A stretch of DNA of 64,000 bases, from positions 62,001 to 126,000 of the forward strand of contig NZ_JAIQZF010000003.1 in NCBI RefSeq assembly GCF_020164585.1, given 5' to 3'. Under the pieces are notes generated by a model. The model ran no database searches, was not told where the DNA came from, and saw only the letters and a program-made list of their open reading frames with translations. The translations under genes and the position numbers were made by a program. Shown piece by piece: positions 1-7,306 of this stretch. Each line of letters starts with the position of its first letter. The first letter of the stretch is position 1. The DNA is from Psychroflexus curvus (GTDB lineage Bacteria; Bacteroidota; Bacteroidia; Flavobacteriales; Flavobacteriaceae).

Positions 1-324
1 GACAAAAAAAATAAATCGACCATTTCTGCGGAAAGGAAAAACAAAAAGTCATGGCCACTTTGGGAAGTTTTCGTAAGAAGTAAAAATGGATTAGAGCACC
101 GCCACTTCGGGAGCTTACATGCTCCGGATGCCGATATGGCTCTTAAAAATGCACGGGATGTTTACACCAGACGCAGTGAAGGTGTGAGTATCTGGGTGGT
201 GGAATCCAAAAATATAAAAGCATCCAATCCGGATGATAATGGAGAGATGTTTGAGCCCGCAGCAGACAAAGCTTATCGCCATCCAACCTTTTACGAGTTA
301 CCTGATGATATCGAACATATGTAG
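1..324 (+). CDS. paaB: Phenylacetyl-CoA epoxidase subunit PaaB (5' end cut by window)
   Basis: PaaB is a small non-catalytic subunit of the PaaABCE multicomponent oxygenase that epoxidises phenylacetyl-CoA in the cytoplasm. The frame is open from base 1 for 107 codons. The PaaB signature PLWEVFVRSKNGLEHRHFG lies at visible residues 19-37, before the first in-frame ATG at 136, so that ATG cannot be the start; the true start lies upstream of the window. The lysine-rich stretch before the signature suggests that only a few codons are missing. paaA is expected immediately upstream and is not visible. The stop lies 39 bp before paaC. Family assignment is secure from the signature and the neighbours. 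Confidence 0.93.
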   Translation, partial: DKKNKSTISAERKNKKSWPLWEVFVRSKNGLEHRHFGSLHAPDADMALKNARDVYTRRSEGVSIWVVESKNIKASNPDDNGEMFEPAADKAYRHPTFYELPDDIEHM

Positions 325-363
325 TGGATGAACAGGCTGTTCTAATTTTAAAGATTTAAGTAC

Positions 364-1119
364 ATGACAAACGAAAATTTAATTCAGTATATCTACGGCA
401 TAGCCGATAATTCCCTGATTTTAGGTCAGCGAATTTCAGAACTCTGTGGTCACGGACCCACCCTGGAGACCGATATTGCCATGACCAATATGGCTCTGGA
501 TTTACTTGGTCAGACCCGAAGTTACTACCAGTACGTAGCCGAACTTTCTCCGAAAGCTATAACCGAAGATGATGTTGCTTTTTTAAGAACCGAGCGCGAA
601 TACAAAAATGTGCTTTTGGTCGAACAGCCCAACACAGACTTTGCGTATATCATCGTGAGACAGTACTTTTTTGATGTTTTCCATTTCATGTTTTTGAAAG
701 CTTTGGAAAACTCCAAAAACGTGAATTTTCAGGCTATTGCTAAAAAGAGCTTGAAGGAAGTGTCTTATCACAAACGTTTTTCCGGAGACTGGCTAAAAAG
801 GCTGGGTGATGGAACGGAAGAAAGCAAGCAAAAAGCTCAGCAAGCGGTTAATGATTTGTGGGTATATACCGACGAGATGTTCCATATGACCGAAAATGAT
901 AAAGTCGTTGCCAAAGCCGGATATGGTGTGGACACCACAAGTTTCAAAGACGAGTATTACGCTGTCATCACCGCGCTGCTCCAGGAATCGACGCTCGATA
1001 TTCCTGAAACAAAGTATTTCCAAAAGGGTGGTAAACATGGAATTCATACAGAACATATGGGCTTTATTTTATCTGACATGCAGTATATGCAACGGACTTA
1101 CCCGGATATGAAGTGGTAG
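364..1119 (+). CDS. paaC: Phenylacetyl-CoA epoxidase subunit PaaC
   Basis: PaaC is the ferritin-like structural partner of the di-iron subunit PaaA in the phenylacetyl-CoA epoxidase. The protein has 251 residues, the usual family length. Recognisable stretches are ETDIAMTNMALDLLGQTRSY near residue 40 and the C-terminal KHGIHTEHMGFILSDMQYM, close to the conserved PaaC terminus. It follows paaB by 39 bp and starts at an ATG; no Shine-Dalgarno is expected in this phylum. Downstream, a 124-bp region of short-word repeats separates it from paaD. I see nothing unusual in the coding sequence. The identification rests on motif recall and gene order. Confidence 0.95.
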   Translation: MTNENLIQYIYGIADNSLILGQRISELCGHGPTLETDIAMTNMALDLLGQTRSYYQYVAELSPKAITEDDVAFLRTEREYKNVLLVEQPNTDFAYIIVRQYFFDVFHFMFLKALENSKNVNFQAIAKKSLKEVSYHKRFSGDWLKRLGDGTEESKQKAQQAVNDLWVYTDEMFHMTENDKVVAKAGYGVDTTSFKDEYYAVITALLQESTLDIPETKYFQKGGKHGIHTEHMGFILSDMQYMQRTYPDMKW

Positions 1120-1243
1120 TGTAGAGGTGAGAAATTAGATATAAGATATTAGAAGTTCGATATTTCATACCAAAGAAATAGCCCTGGAATAATTGAGTTG
1201 TCAATAACAAACAACAAAAAAACTAACAACCAATACCTAACTT
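1120..1243 (+). repeat. Short-word array without a cargo gene, paaC-paaD gap
   Basis: The left half is a purine/T-rich array of short words (gaggtgagaaattagata, agatattagaagt). The right half has the complementary word character (aacaaacaac, aactaacaacc, aatacctaact) and runs to the paaD start codon. This is the arrangement that flanks the four-helix-bundle genes elsewhere in this operon, but here only about 40 bp lie between the halves and there is no gene. I infer an emptied or solo form of those elements. Apart from this the gap holds nothing I recognise. Confidence 0.5.
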
Positions 1244-1744
1244 ATGACGCAGGACGTAGACATAGATGTAGAGTTACATGAGATTCTGAAATCGGTTCCC
1301 GATCCTGAGATTCCTGTGTTGTCTATTATCGATTTAGGCGTTGTCCGTTCTGCAAAAGTATTGCCCAATAAAGAGGTGAAAGTGGAAATCACCCCTACTT
1401 ACAGCGGCTGTCCAGCCATGGATGTCATCGGTGACGATATCAAAACCGAGCTCACAAAACACGGCTATATCCCGCATGTTAAACTTATTTTGTCTCCTGC
1501 CTGGACGACAGACTGGATGACCGATGAAGGCAAAAAAGCACTCAAAGACTATGGCATTGCTCCGCCCATGGATGCGACGTCAGACAAAGACGCCCTGCTA
1601 GGTAACAAACGCGTCATTCCTTGCCCGCAATGCGAATCCAAAAACACAAGACTCGTAAGTCAGTTTGCTTCCACGGCCTGCAAGGCGATGTTTAAATGCG
1701 AGGACTGCGAAGAAACCTTCGATTATTTTAAATGTCTTATCTAA
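1244..1744 (+). CDS. paaD: Phenylacetyl-CoA epoxidase maturation protein PaaD
   Basis: PaaD is a DUF59/MIP18-family protein thought to assist Fe-S cluster or di-iron assembly of the PaaABCE oxygenase. It has 166 residues, equal to the usual PaaD length. The DUF59 core spans about residues 8-85 and includes VPDPEIPVLSIIDLGVVR and the YSGCPAMDVI cysteine motif. The C-terminal part has a cysteine cluster (CPQC, then three spaced cysteines, then a terminal YFKC) typical of PaaD and probably metal-binding. It starts at the ATG that ends the upstream word array. The following 257 bp contain palindromes and no gene. paaE is not present between paaD and paaG. Confidence 0.94.
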   Translation: MTQDVDIDVELHEILKSVPDPEIPVLSIIDLGVVRSAKVLPNKEVKVEITPTYSGCPAMDVIGDDIKTELTKHGYIPHVKLILSPAWTTDWMTDEGKKALKDYGIAPPMDATSDKDALLGNKRVIPCPQCESKNTRLVSQFASTACKAMFKCEDCEETFDYFKCLI

Positions 1745-2001
1745 GCTCATTTTGGCGGTTACCCCTCAAGGAACGCAGGCAGGCCTTTGGCAGTCGCTTT
1801 CTTCCGCATGCTATGGCTGCGGAAGAAGAGCTTCATCACATGCCTCAATCCCTAACCGGGGCTTACTCCAGGTTTTTGCTTTTTAAAATTTTAGGCAATG
1901 ATGATTTCAGTGGATCAAAGCTGAGTCAATCTCATTTCAAAAAGGTTTTACAACCTAATTTCGTAACTTTTCAACTTAAAAATCACTAAAAACATAAGCC
2001 T
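1745..2001. repeat. Palindrome-rich intergenic region after paaD
   Basis: This gap has no credible gene. It contains a hairpin at 1799-1827 with a perfect 10-bp stem, TTCTTCCGCA pairing with TGCGGAAGAA around a 9-nt loop, and a partial CCTGCC/GGCAGG-type palindrome near 1773-1790. There is no T-tract after the stem, so it does not look like an intrinsic terminator. I read it as one or more palindromic repeat units of the kind found after other genes of this cluster. Confidence 0.55.
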
Positions 2002-2784
2002 ATGGATTCCAGTATATTACTCACTGTTCAAAATCAGGTCGCTTACATCAGGTTTAACAGACCCAATAAATTCAACAGTTTTAACCGAGAAATGGCATTT
2101 GCTTTGCAGAAAACGCTTGACGATTGCATCCGAAACGAAGAGGTAAGAGCCATCGTTTTAACTGGTGAAGGGAAAGCTTTTTGTGCAGGTCAGGATATTC
2201 AGGAAATTACAGATCCGGAGCAACATCCGGGCTTTAAGCAAATCTTAGAGGATCATTACAATCCCATCATCACCAGAATTAGAAATATCGAAAAACCGGT
2301 CATCGCCGCTGTCAATGGTGTTGCCGCAGGTGCAGGAGCCAACATCGCCCTGTCTTGCGATATCGTTGTTGCCAGCGAACAGGCCAGTTTTATTCAGGCC
2401 TTTTCCAAAATCGGACTGATACCCGATTCGGCCGGAACTTTTTTCCTGCCCAGACTTATCGGTTTTCAGAGAGCCTCTGCTTTAGCCATGCTTGGGGATA
2501 AAGTGGATGCCGTGGAAGCAGAACGCATGGGGATGATTTATAAATATTTTTCAGCAGAAACCTACCAGGCTGAAGTAGAACAGTTAGCTGAAAAACTAGC
2601 CAAAATGCCAACCAAAGCTTTGGCTTATACCAAAAAAGCACTGAACAAGTCTTTCAACAATTCACTCGAAGAACAACTCGCTCTGGAATCTGAATACCAA
2701 ATCGCTGCCGCCAATACAGAAGATTATGAAGAAGGGGTCGCTGCGTTTATGGAGAAGAGGGAGGCGAAGTTTAAAGGACATTAA
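2002..2784 (+). CDS. paaG: 1,2-epoxyphenylacetyl-CoA isomerase PaaG
   Basis: PaaG, a crotonase-fold enzyme, isomerises ring-1,2-epoxyphenylacetyl-CoA to the seven-membered oxepin-CoA. The 260-residue protein shows the crotonase core: FNRPNKFNSFN (about residues 18-28), oxyanion-hole stretches GKAFCAGQDIQE and NGVAAGAGANIALSCD, then SKIGLIPDSAGTFFLPR. The Asp of LIPDSAG matches the position found in PaaG proteins rather than the Glu pair of ordinary enoyl-CoA hydratases. The N-terminus is a normal ATG after a repeat-rich gap. Its stop abuts the left arm of the first four-helix-bundle element. PaaG is favoured over PaaF by this motif. Confidence 0.87.
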   Translation: MDSSILLTVQNQVAYIRFNRPNKFNSFNREMAFALQKTLDDCIRNEEVRAIVLTGEGKAFCAGQDIQEITDPEQHPGFKQILEDHYNPIITRIRNIEKPVIAAVNGVAAGAGANIALSCDIVVASEQASFIQAFSKIGLIPDSAGTFFLPRLIGFQRASALAMLGDKVDAVEAERMGMIYKYFSAETYQAEVEQLAEKLAKMPTKALAYTKKALNKSFNNSLEEQLALESEYQIAAANTEDYEEGVAAFMEKREAKFKGH

Positions 2785-3248
2785 TTTCAAAATTTAAATT
2801 TTGGATTTTTTATTTCAAATTTGCAGTATCAACTCATGACATCCTTAGAATTAGAAAACAGATTGATAGATTTTGCTGCAGATTGTATCAAAACAGGGAG
2901 TAAAGCAAAGAAGTCATTTGCTTCAGACCATATGAGCAGTCAGTTGATAAGGTCATCTACAAGTGTAGCACTGAACTATTCGGAAGCACTAGCAGGCTCC
3001 TCTTTCAAAGATTATATATACAAAATGCAAATTTGTTTGAAGGAATTAAAAGAATCTAAAACTAATTTGCTTATTCAACAGAAATCTGAATTATATCAGG
3101 AAACTGAATCAATTAAAACTCTAATAGAAGAAGCTGAAGAACTAATTAAGATTTTCTCAAAAAGCATTGCTACTTCTAAAAAGAAAAATGGATTAAAATA
3201 AAAATCAATTTTAAGTAGCTTAAAAATTTGAAATAACAATTTTGAAAT
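2785..3248 (+). mobile_element. Candidate element 1: four-helix-bundle gene between inverted word arms
   Basis: The left arm (about 2785-2823) contains atttcaaaattt and ttatttcaaattt. The right arm (3224-3248), read on the other strand, gives ATTTCAAAATT followed by GTTATTTCAAATTT. The two arms are therefore inverted copies differing mainly by a central deletion, and they bracket a 121-codon gene exactly in the gap between paaG and paaH. Arm composition differs from that of the other two four-helix-bundle loci, so the words are locus-specific. No transposase is encoded. Mobility is inferred from the layout and from the repetition of the pattern. Confidence 0.55.
2836..3201 (+). CDS. Four-helix-bundle protein (S23 / 23S rRNA intervening-sequence family)
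   Basis: This is a 121-residue all-helical protein of the family first seen inside 23S rRNA intervening sequences (S23, related to the Avd accessory protein of diversity-generating retroelements). I chose the ATG at 2836 (MTSLELENRL); an in-frame TTG at 2821 is less likely. Diagnostic stretches are SSQLIRSSTSVALNYSEA near residue 40 and EAEELIKIFSKSIATSK at the C-terminus. The family has no proven enzymatic activity; the known bundle is pentameric and basic. It lies between paaG and paaH, to which it has no metabolic relation, and is flanked by inverted word arms. There is no reverse transcriptase nearby. Confidence 0.85.
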   Translation: MTSLELENRLIDFAADCIKTGSKAKKSFASDHMSSQLIRSSTSVALNYSEALAGSSFKDYIYKMQICLKELKESKTNLLIQQKSELYQETESIKTLIEEAEELIKIFSKSIATSKKKNGLK

Positions 3249-3266
3249 AATAAATATAAAATATTA

Positions 3267-4439
3267 ATGAAAGTAGCAATTATAGGAAGCGGAACCATGG
3301 GAAGCGGCATTGCGCAAGTTGCCGCAACCGCGGGTTGCCAGGTCCAACTTTACGATACCAAACGAGAAGCTTTAGATAAATCCAGACAGGCTCTGGAAAA
3401 AGTTCTCAACCGGCTGATTGAAAAAGGACGCATGGATGAAGCTGAAAAAACCAGAATTCAGTCCAACATTTCTTATGAGGATAATTTGAAATCCCTAGCC
3501 AAAGCTGACTTAACCATCGAAGCGATTATTGAACATCTGGAAATCAAGCAAAAGGTGTTTAAGGAGCTCGAAAGTTACCAAAGCAAAGAGGCTATCATAG
3601 CCAGTAATACGTCGTCCTTATCCATTGCTTCTATCGCCTCGGTCCTGGAACATCCCGAGCGCTGTATTGGCGTTCACTTTTTTAACCCGGCTCCACTGAT
3701 GCCTTTGGTAGAAATCGTACCTGCGGTGCAAACGTCTCAGGAGGTTTTTGATAAAGTATTCTCAAAGATTCAGGACTGGAAAAAAGTTCCTGTAAAAGCT
3801 CAGGATACACCAGGATTTATCGTGAATCGCGTCGCCAGACCGTTTTATGGAGAAGCGCTTAGAATTTACGAAGAGCGCTATGCCGGGGTGACCGAAGGTG
3901 AAGCTGGCTTCGCCACGATTGACTGGGCGATTAAGGAATTTGGCGGATTTAAAATGGGGCCTTTTCAATTGATGGATTTTATTGGAAACGATGTCAATTA
4001 TACCGTGACCGAAACCGTTTTTAAAGCTTTTTACTACGACCCAAGATATAAGCCGTCTTTTACTCAGAAACGCTTTGCGGAAGCGGGTTATTTAGGTCGA
4101 AAGTCCGGAAGGGGATTCTACAATTATAGCGAAGAGGCTCAAAAAGCAGCTCCAGTAAAAGACCGGGAAATGGGTCAGAAGATTTTTGACCGTGTATTGG
4201 TTATGCTCATCAATGAAGCTGCAGATGCTTTGTTTTTAAATATTGCTACAGCCAAAGACATTGATCTGGCGATGGCCAAAGGGGTGAATTATCCTAAGGG
4301 ACTTTTGAACTGGGCTAATGAGAAAGGAATCGACTGGTGCGTTGAACACATGGACCATCTTTACGATACGTACAGAGAAGACAGGTACCGTTGTAGTCCT
4401 TTGTTGAGGAAGATGAAAGAAATAGGTGATAGGTTTTAG
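3267..4439 (+). CDS. paaH: 3-hydroxyadipyl-CoA dehydrogenase PaaH
   Basis: PaaH oxidises 3-hydroxyadipyl-CoA to 3-oxoadipyl-CoA with NAD+. The protein has 390 residues. The N-terminal Rossmann motif is GSGTMGSGIAQVAATAG (residues 7-23), then IASNTSSLSI near 115 and CIGVHFFNPAPLMPLVEIV near 130, all typical of 3-hydroxyacyl-CoA dehydrogenases; two C-terminal HCDH domains follow. The last codons (IGDRF-stop) lie within the left word array of the second four-helix-bundle element, so the array begins inside this gene. It is shorter than E. coli PaaH (about 475) but close to single-unit bacterial enzymes. Confidence 0.92.
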   Translation: MKVAIIGSGTMGSGIAQVAATAGCQVQLYDTKREALDKSRQALEKVLNRLIEKGRMDEAEKTRIQSNISYEDNLKSLAKADLTIEAIIEHLEIKQKVFKELESYQSKEAIIASNTSSLSIASIASVLEHPERCIGVHFFNPAPLMPLVEIVPAVQTSQEVFDKVFSKIQDWKKVPVKAQDTPGFIVNRVARPFYGEALRIYEERYAGVTEGEAGFATIDWAIKEFGGFKMGPFQLMDFIGNDVNYTVTETVFKAFYYDPRYKPSFTQKRFAEAGYLGRKSGRGFYNYSEEAQKAAPVKDREMGQKIFDRVLVMLINEAADALFLNIATAKDIDLAMAKGVNYPKGLLNWANEKGIDWCVEHMDHLYDTYREDRYRCSPLLRKMKEIGDRF

Positions 4440-4936
4440 GTAGTAGGGTTTAGGTGGGAGGTTGTAGGAGATGGGTGTTAGATAGTAGGAAAAAATAGCT
4501 AAGAAATGAAGAATTCCAAGTATCATTTTAAATTTGAGGATTTGAAAATCTATCAAAAAGCAATGGAGTTTGGTGAAGTTGTTCATAAGCAAACAAAATG
4601 TTTTCCAAAAGAAGAGCAATTTGGATTGACTTCACAATTAAGAAGAGCTAGCGATTCTATCGCCTTAAATATTGCAGAAGGCTCAGCTGGAACAGATAAA
4701 CAGTTTCATAATTATCTTGGAAATGCTTATCATAGCTTACATGAATGTGTGTCTTGCAGTACAAAAGCTTTCCAAAGAAACTACATTAGTCAAGAGATAA
4801 ATGAAGCAAATCGAGAATACTTAGTTGAGTTGGCTAAAATGATTAGCAGCTTACGTGCTTCAATTTCTAAAAGAATAAGAAACAAATAAATGACCTAAAA
4901 CCTACAACCTATGTCCTACAACCTAATACCTAAAAA
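4424..4936 (+). mobile_element. Candidate element 2: four-helix-bundle gene between inverted word arms
   Basis: The left arm (about 4424-4490) is built of words such as ataggttttagg, tagtagggtttagg and aggttgtagg. The right arm (4891-4936) is built of the complementary words acctaaaacc, tacaacctatg, tacaacctaatacc. Read on the opposite strand the right arm gives tattaggttgtagg and ataggttgtaggttttagg, matching the left arm word by word. The arms flank a single 127-codon gene. The left arm overlaps the end of paaH and the right arm runs into the start of paaI. No transposase is visible. Confidence 0.6.
4506..4889 (+). CDS. Four-helix-bundle protein (S23 family)
   Basis: A 127-residue member of the S23 four-helix-bundle family. 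Family hallmarks are FEDLKIYQKAMEF near the N-terminus, FGLTSQLRRASDSIALNIAE near residue 40, and the FHNYLGNAYHSLHEC segment. It shares the SxQLxR-x-S-x-S-x-A-xN core with the genes at 2836 and 11925 but is not a close copy, so the three did not arise from one recent duplication. It sits between paaH and paaI inside inverted word arms. Function is unknown; a nucleic-acid-binding role is an inference from the basic character of the family. Confidence 0.88.
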   Translation: MKNSKYHFKFEDLKIYQKAMEFGEVVHKQTKCFPKEEQFGLTSQLRRASDSIALNIAEGSAGTDKQFHNYLGNAYHSLHECVSCSTKAFQRNYISQEINEANREYLVELAKMISSLRASISKRIRNK

Positions 4937-5327
4937 GATGCTCTCCCAAGATCCCTTCAGTACCTGGCTGGGAATTGAAATTCTGGAGGTGAGTTTAGGG
5001 AAATGCAAAGTGGGCTTGAAGATACGCCCGGAGATGCTCAATTCAATGCAAAAAGCGCATGGCGGCATTAGCTATGCTTTGGCAGACACCGCTTTTGGCT
5101 TTGCGGCTAATACCTATGGAAAATATGCGGTTTCGATAGAAACCTCCATCAATCATATCGAAGCCTTACATGTTGATGATTACATTACCGCAGAATCTAA
5201 GGTTGAGGTCACCAAAAACAGACTTGGCTTTCATTATGTAGAAGTAAAAAAAGAAGAAGAAATTGTTGCCCTTTTTAAGGGCGTAGTGTTTAGGACTTCC
5301 AAAGAGTGGGAATTAAATGATAATTAA
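4911..5327 (+). CDS. paaI: Phenylacetate-pathway thioesterase PaaI (hotdog fold)
   Basis: PaaI hydrolyses aromatic and dead-end acyl-CoA thioesters that would otherwise trap CoA in the paa pathway. The 138-residue hotdog protein shows MQKAHGGISYALADTAFGFA (about residues 45-64), the PaaI catalytic region. Two starts are possible: ATG 4911, whose first nine codons are made of the right word array of element 2, or ATG 4938 (MLSQDPFSTWLGIE). Family members usually have residues before the MLSQD-like stretch, so I keep 4911. In that case the repeat array has recoded the N-terminus. Confidence 0.88.
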   Translation: MSYNLIPKKMLSQDPFSTWLGIEILEVSLGKCKVGLKIRPEMLNSMQKAHGGISYALADTAFGFAANTYGKYAVSIETSINHIEALHVDDYITAESKVEVTKNRLGFHYVEVKKEEEIVALFKGVVFRTSKEWELNDN

Positions 5328-5360
5328 ATTTTATAAATTGAAAACGAATTTGCGTTAAGG

Positions 5361-5382
5361 ACCTGCCTGCCGGCAGGCAGGT
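5361..5382. repeat. Perfect 22-bp palindrome (CCTGCC-type) between paaI and paaJ
   Basis: Bases 5361-5382 (ACCTGCCTGCC followed by its exact reverse complement) form a perfect palindrome. It is followed at about 5411-5428 by a second hairpin, TCCCCAA pairing with TTGGGGA. The 149-bp gap between paaI and paaJ holds no gene. The first palindrome belongs to a type that recurs in Bacteroidetes genomes. No T-tract follows, so it is probably not a terminator. Confidence 0.75.
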
Positions 5383-5476
5383 TGTAGTGGAAAGCCCGCA
5401 GTCCCCAACCATTTGGGGAAGAGGACTTGAAACAAAAAGCCTGTAAACGCCCAAGATAAATAACAAAAAACGACAT

Positions 5477-6679
5477 ATGGATGCCTATATAATTGACGGG
5501 ATACGAACACCGATTGGTAACTACAAAGGTACGCTTTCGCCTGTCCGAGCAGATGATTTGGGAGCTCTGGTCATCAAAGAGATACTGAACAGAAATCCTT
5601 CCATACCCAAAGAAGCCTTTGACGATGTGATCCTGGGCTGCGCCAATCAGGCCGGGGAAGACAACCGAAACGTAGCCAGAATGTGCTCGCTTTTGGCAGG
5701 AATGCCCCATTCGGTGCCTGGTGAAACCGTGAATCGATTATGCAGCAGCGGACTTTCTGCCATCATTCACGCCAACCGAGCGATAAAGGCAGGGGACGGC
5801 GATTTGTTCATCGCTGGTGGAGTCGAGCACATGACTCGTGGACCTTATGCGATTGCAAAACCCTCCTCAGCTTACGGGAATGATGCCAAAATGTACGATA
5901 CGAGTTTCGGATGGCGATTTGTCAATCCCAAAATGGATGAGATGTTCGGCACCGATGGCATGGGAGTGACGGCAGAAAACCTGGTCGACATTCATAAAAT
6001 TTCGCGGGAAGACCAGGATGCATTCGCCTATCACTCGCAAATGAAAGCCAGTAAGGCTCAGGGAAATGGTCGTTTGGCGGAAGAAATTATTGCTGTACAT
6101 ATTCCAAGACGCAAGCAGGAGGATCTGATTTTTGCCCAGGATGAGTTTGTAAAACCTCAAACCAAACTGGATGTCTTAGGTAAACTGAGACCAGCCTTTA
6201 GGAAAGAGGGGAGTGTAACTGCCGGAAATTCCTCAGGGCTAAACGATGGCGCAGCCGCTACCATTGTAGCCTCGCAAAAGGCTATTGATACTTATAATTT
6301 GAAGCCCATGGCGAGGATTTTAAGTTCTGCTGTTGTGGGTGTAGAGCCAAGAATTATGGGCATCGGTCCCGTGGAGGCTTCCAATAAAGCTTTGGCAAAA
6401 GCAGGTTTGAAAATGGAAGATATGGATATCATCGAGTTGAATGAAGCTTTTGCAGCTCAATCTTTAGCCTGTATCAGGGCCTGGGGGTTGAAAGATGATG
6501 ACCCGCGAATCAACCCGAATGGCGGTGCAATTGCGATTGGTCATCCGCTGGGTGTGACCGGAACCCGATTAGCCCATACGGCAGCACTTCAGCTTCAGCT
6601 AACTGATAAAAAATATGCTTTAATTACAATGTGTGTTGGTGTTGGCCAAGGTTATGCAGCTGTGATAGAAAGAGTTTAA
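5477..6679 (+). CDS. paaJ: 3-oxoadipyl-CoA/acetyl-CoA thiolase PaaJ
   Basis: PaaJ cleaves 3-oxoadipyl-CoA to acetyl-CoA and succinyl-CoA, and a 2,3-didehydro intermediate earlier in the pathway. It has 400 residues, typical of thiolases. The nucleophilic cysteine lies in NRLCSSGLSA (near residue 90), GHPLGVTGTR carries the catalytic His, and the second cysteine is in CVGVGQG, 15 residues from the C-terminus. The start is ATG 5477. The gene is followed at once by three more copies of its own last 15-16 codons plus stop, each preceded by a palindromic insert. Expression presumably continues from the paa operon. Confidence 0.93.
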   Translation: MDAYIIDGIRTPIGNYKGTLSPVRADDLGALVIKEILNRNPSIPKEAFDDVILGCANQAGEDNRNVARMCSLLAGMPHSVPGETVNRLCSSGLSAIIHANRAIKAGDGDLFIAGGVEHMTRGPYAIAKPSSAYGNDAKMYDTSFGWRFVNPKMDEMFGTDGMGVTAENLVDIHKISREDQDAFAYHSQMKASKAQGNGRLAEEIIAVHIPRRKQEDLIFAQDEFVKPQTKLDVLGKLRPAFRKEGSVTAGNSSGLNDGAAATIVASQKAIDTYNLKPMARILSSAVVGVEPRIMGIGPVEASNKALAKAGLKMEDMDIIELNEAFAAQSLACIRAWGLKDDDPRINPNGGAIAIGHPLGVTGTRLAHTAALQLQLTDKKYALITMCVGVGQGYAAVIERV

Positions 6680-6973
6680 TATGCTGAGTAAACGAAGTCC
6701 CGAGAGCATTTGCGATTCGGGATGCGTTGGTGTTGGCCAAGGTTATGCAGCTGTAATAGAAAGAGTTTAATATGCTGAGTAAACGAAGTCCCGAGAGCAT
6801 TTGCGATTCGGGATGTGTTGGAGTAGGACAGGGTTACGCTGCTATTATTGAAAGAGTTTAGCCATGCTGAGTGCCGAGAATGTAATGATTCGATAAAGTC
6901 CCGAGTGCAACGCGATTCGGGATGCGTTGGCGTTGGACAGGGCTATGCTGCTGTGATTGAGAATGTGAGTTAA
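6680..6973 (+). repeat. Three displaced copies of the paaJ 3' terminus separated by palindromic inserts
   Basis: The inserts at 6680-6722 and 6771-6813 are identical 43-mers carrying the hairpin TCCCGA...TCGGGA; a longer relative lies at 6862-6922. After each comes a copy of the thiolase end: 6723-6770, 6814-6861 and 6923-6973. Each copy encodes CVGVGQGYAAVIE plus RV or NVS and a stop, beginning precisely at the catalytic Cys codon. The first copy is almost identical to the gene; the other two differ at most codons, nearly always synonymously. The copies follow stop codons and cannot be translated as part of PaaJ. Confidence 0.9.
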
Positions 6974-7045
6974 ATTAGTTTTTTTGTATTTATGTTTTAT
7001 AAATATGATCCGTAAATAATTATTATATTTGGTAAAACTTTGATT

Positions 7046-7306
7046 ATGACGACATTTACATCTTCACTTCCAGACAAATTGCTTCAAGATTTAGACAAAA
7101 CGTCTAAAGAGTTGAAACTTCCGAAAAACAAGTTGATAGAGAAGGCGCTTGAACTTTTTTTGGACGAAATCCAAAAAGCCAAGTATGCAAAATCATTCAA
7201 GCGTGCTGCAAAAGACAAGGATATCATGGCTATGGCGGAAGAAGGGATGGCAGATTATTATAAAATGTTACAAGATTTTGACAAAGAAATTGATGGAAAA
7301 AACTAG
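7046..7306 (+). CDS. MazE/ribbon-helix-helix-type antitoxin
   Basis: An 86-residue protein beginning MTTFTSSLPDKLLQDLD, with a short ribbon-helix-helix-like N-terminus (about residues 1-40) and an acidic helical tail (about 45-86) suited to binding a toxin. I start at ATG 7046; an in-frame TTG at 7040 is possible. The gene overlaps the toxin gene by 14 bp, so the two are translationally coupled. By family knowledge such antitoxins neutralise the partner ribonuclease and repress their own promoter. The pair lies between the thiolase and paaZ and has no metabolic link to them. Confidence 0.8.
   Translation: MTTFTSSLPDKLLQDLDKTSKELKLPKNKLIEKALELFLDEIQKAKYAKSFKRAAKDKDIMAMAEEGMADYYKMLQDFDKEIDGKN

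Noticed and set aside
136-324. ATG at 136 as the start of PaaB
   Set aside because: The conserved PaaB signature is encoded before it and the frame is open to base 1.
4236-4619. Minus-strand frame over paaH end and the second word array
   Set aside because: Low-complexity translation of array words; overlaps two better-supported genes.
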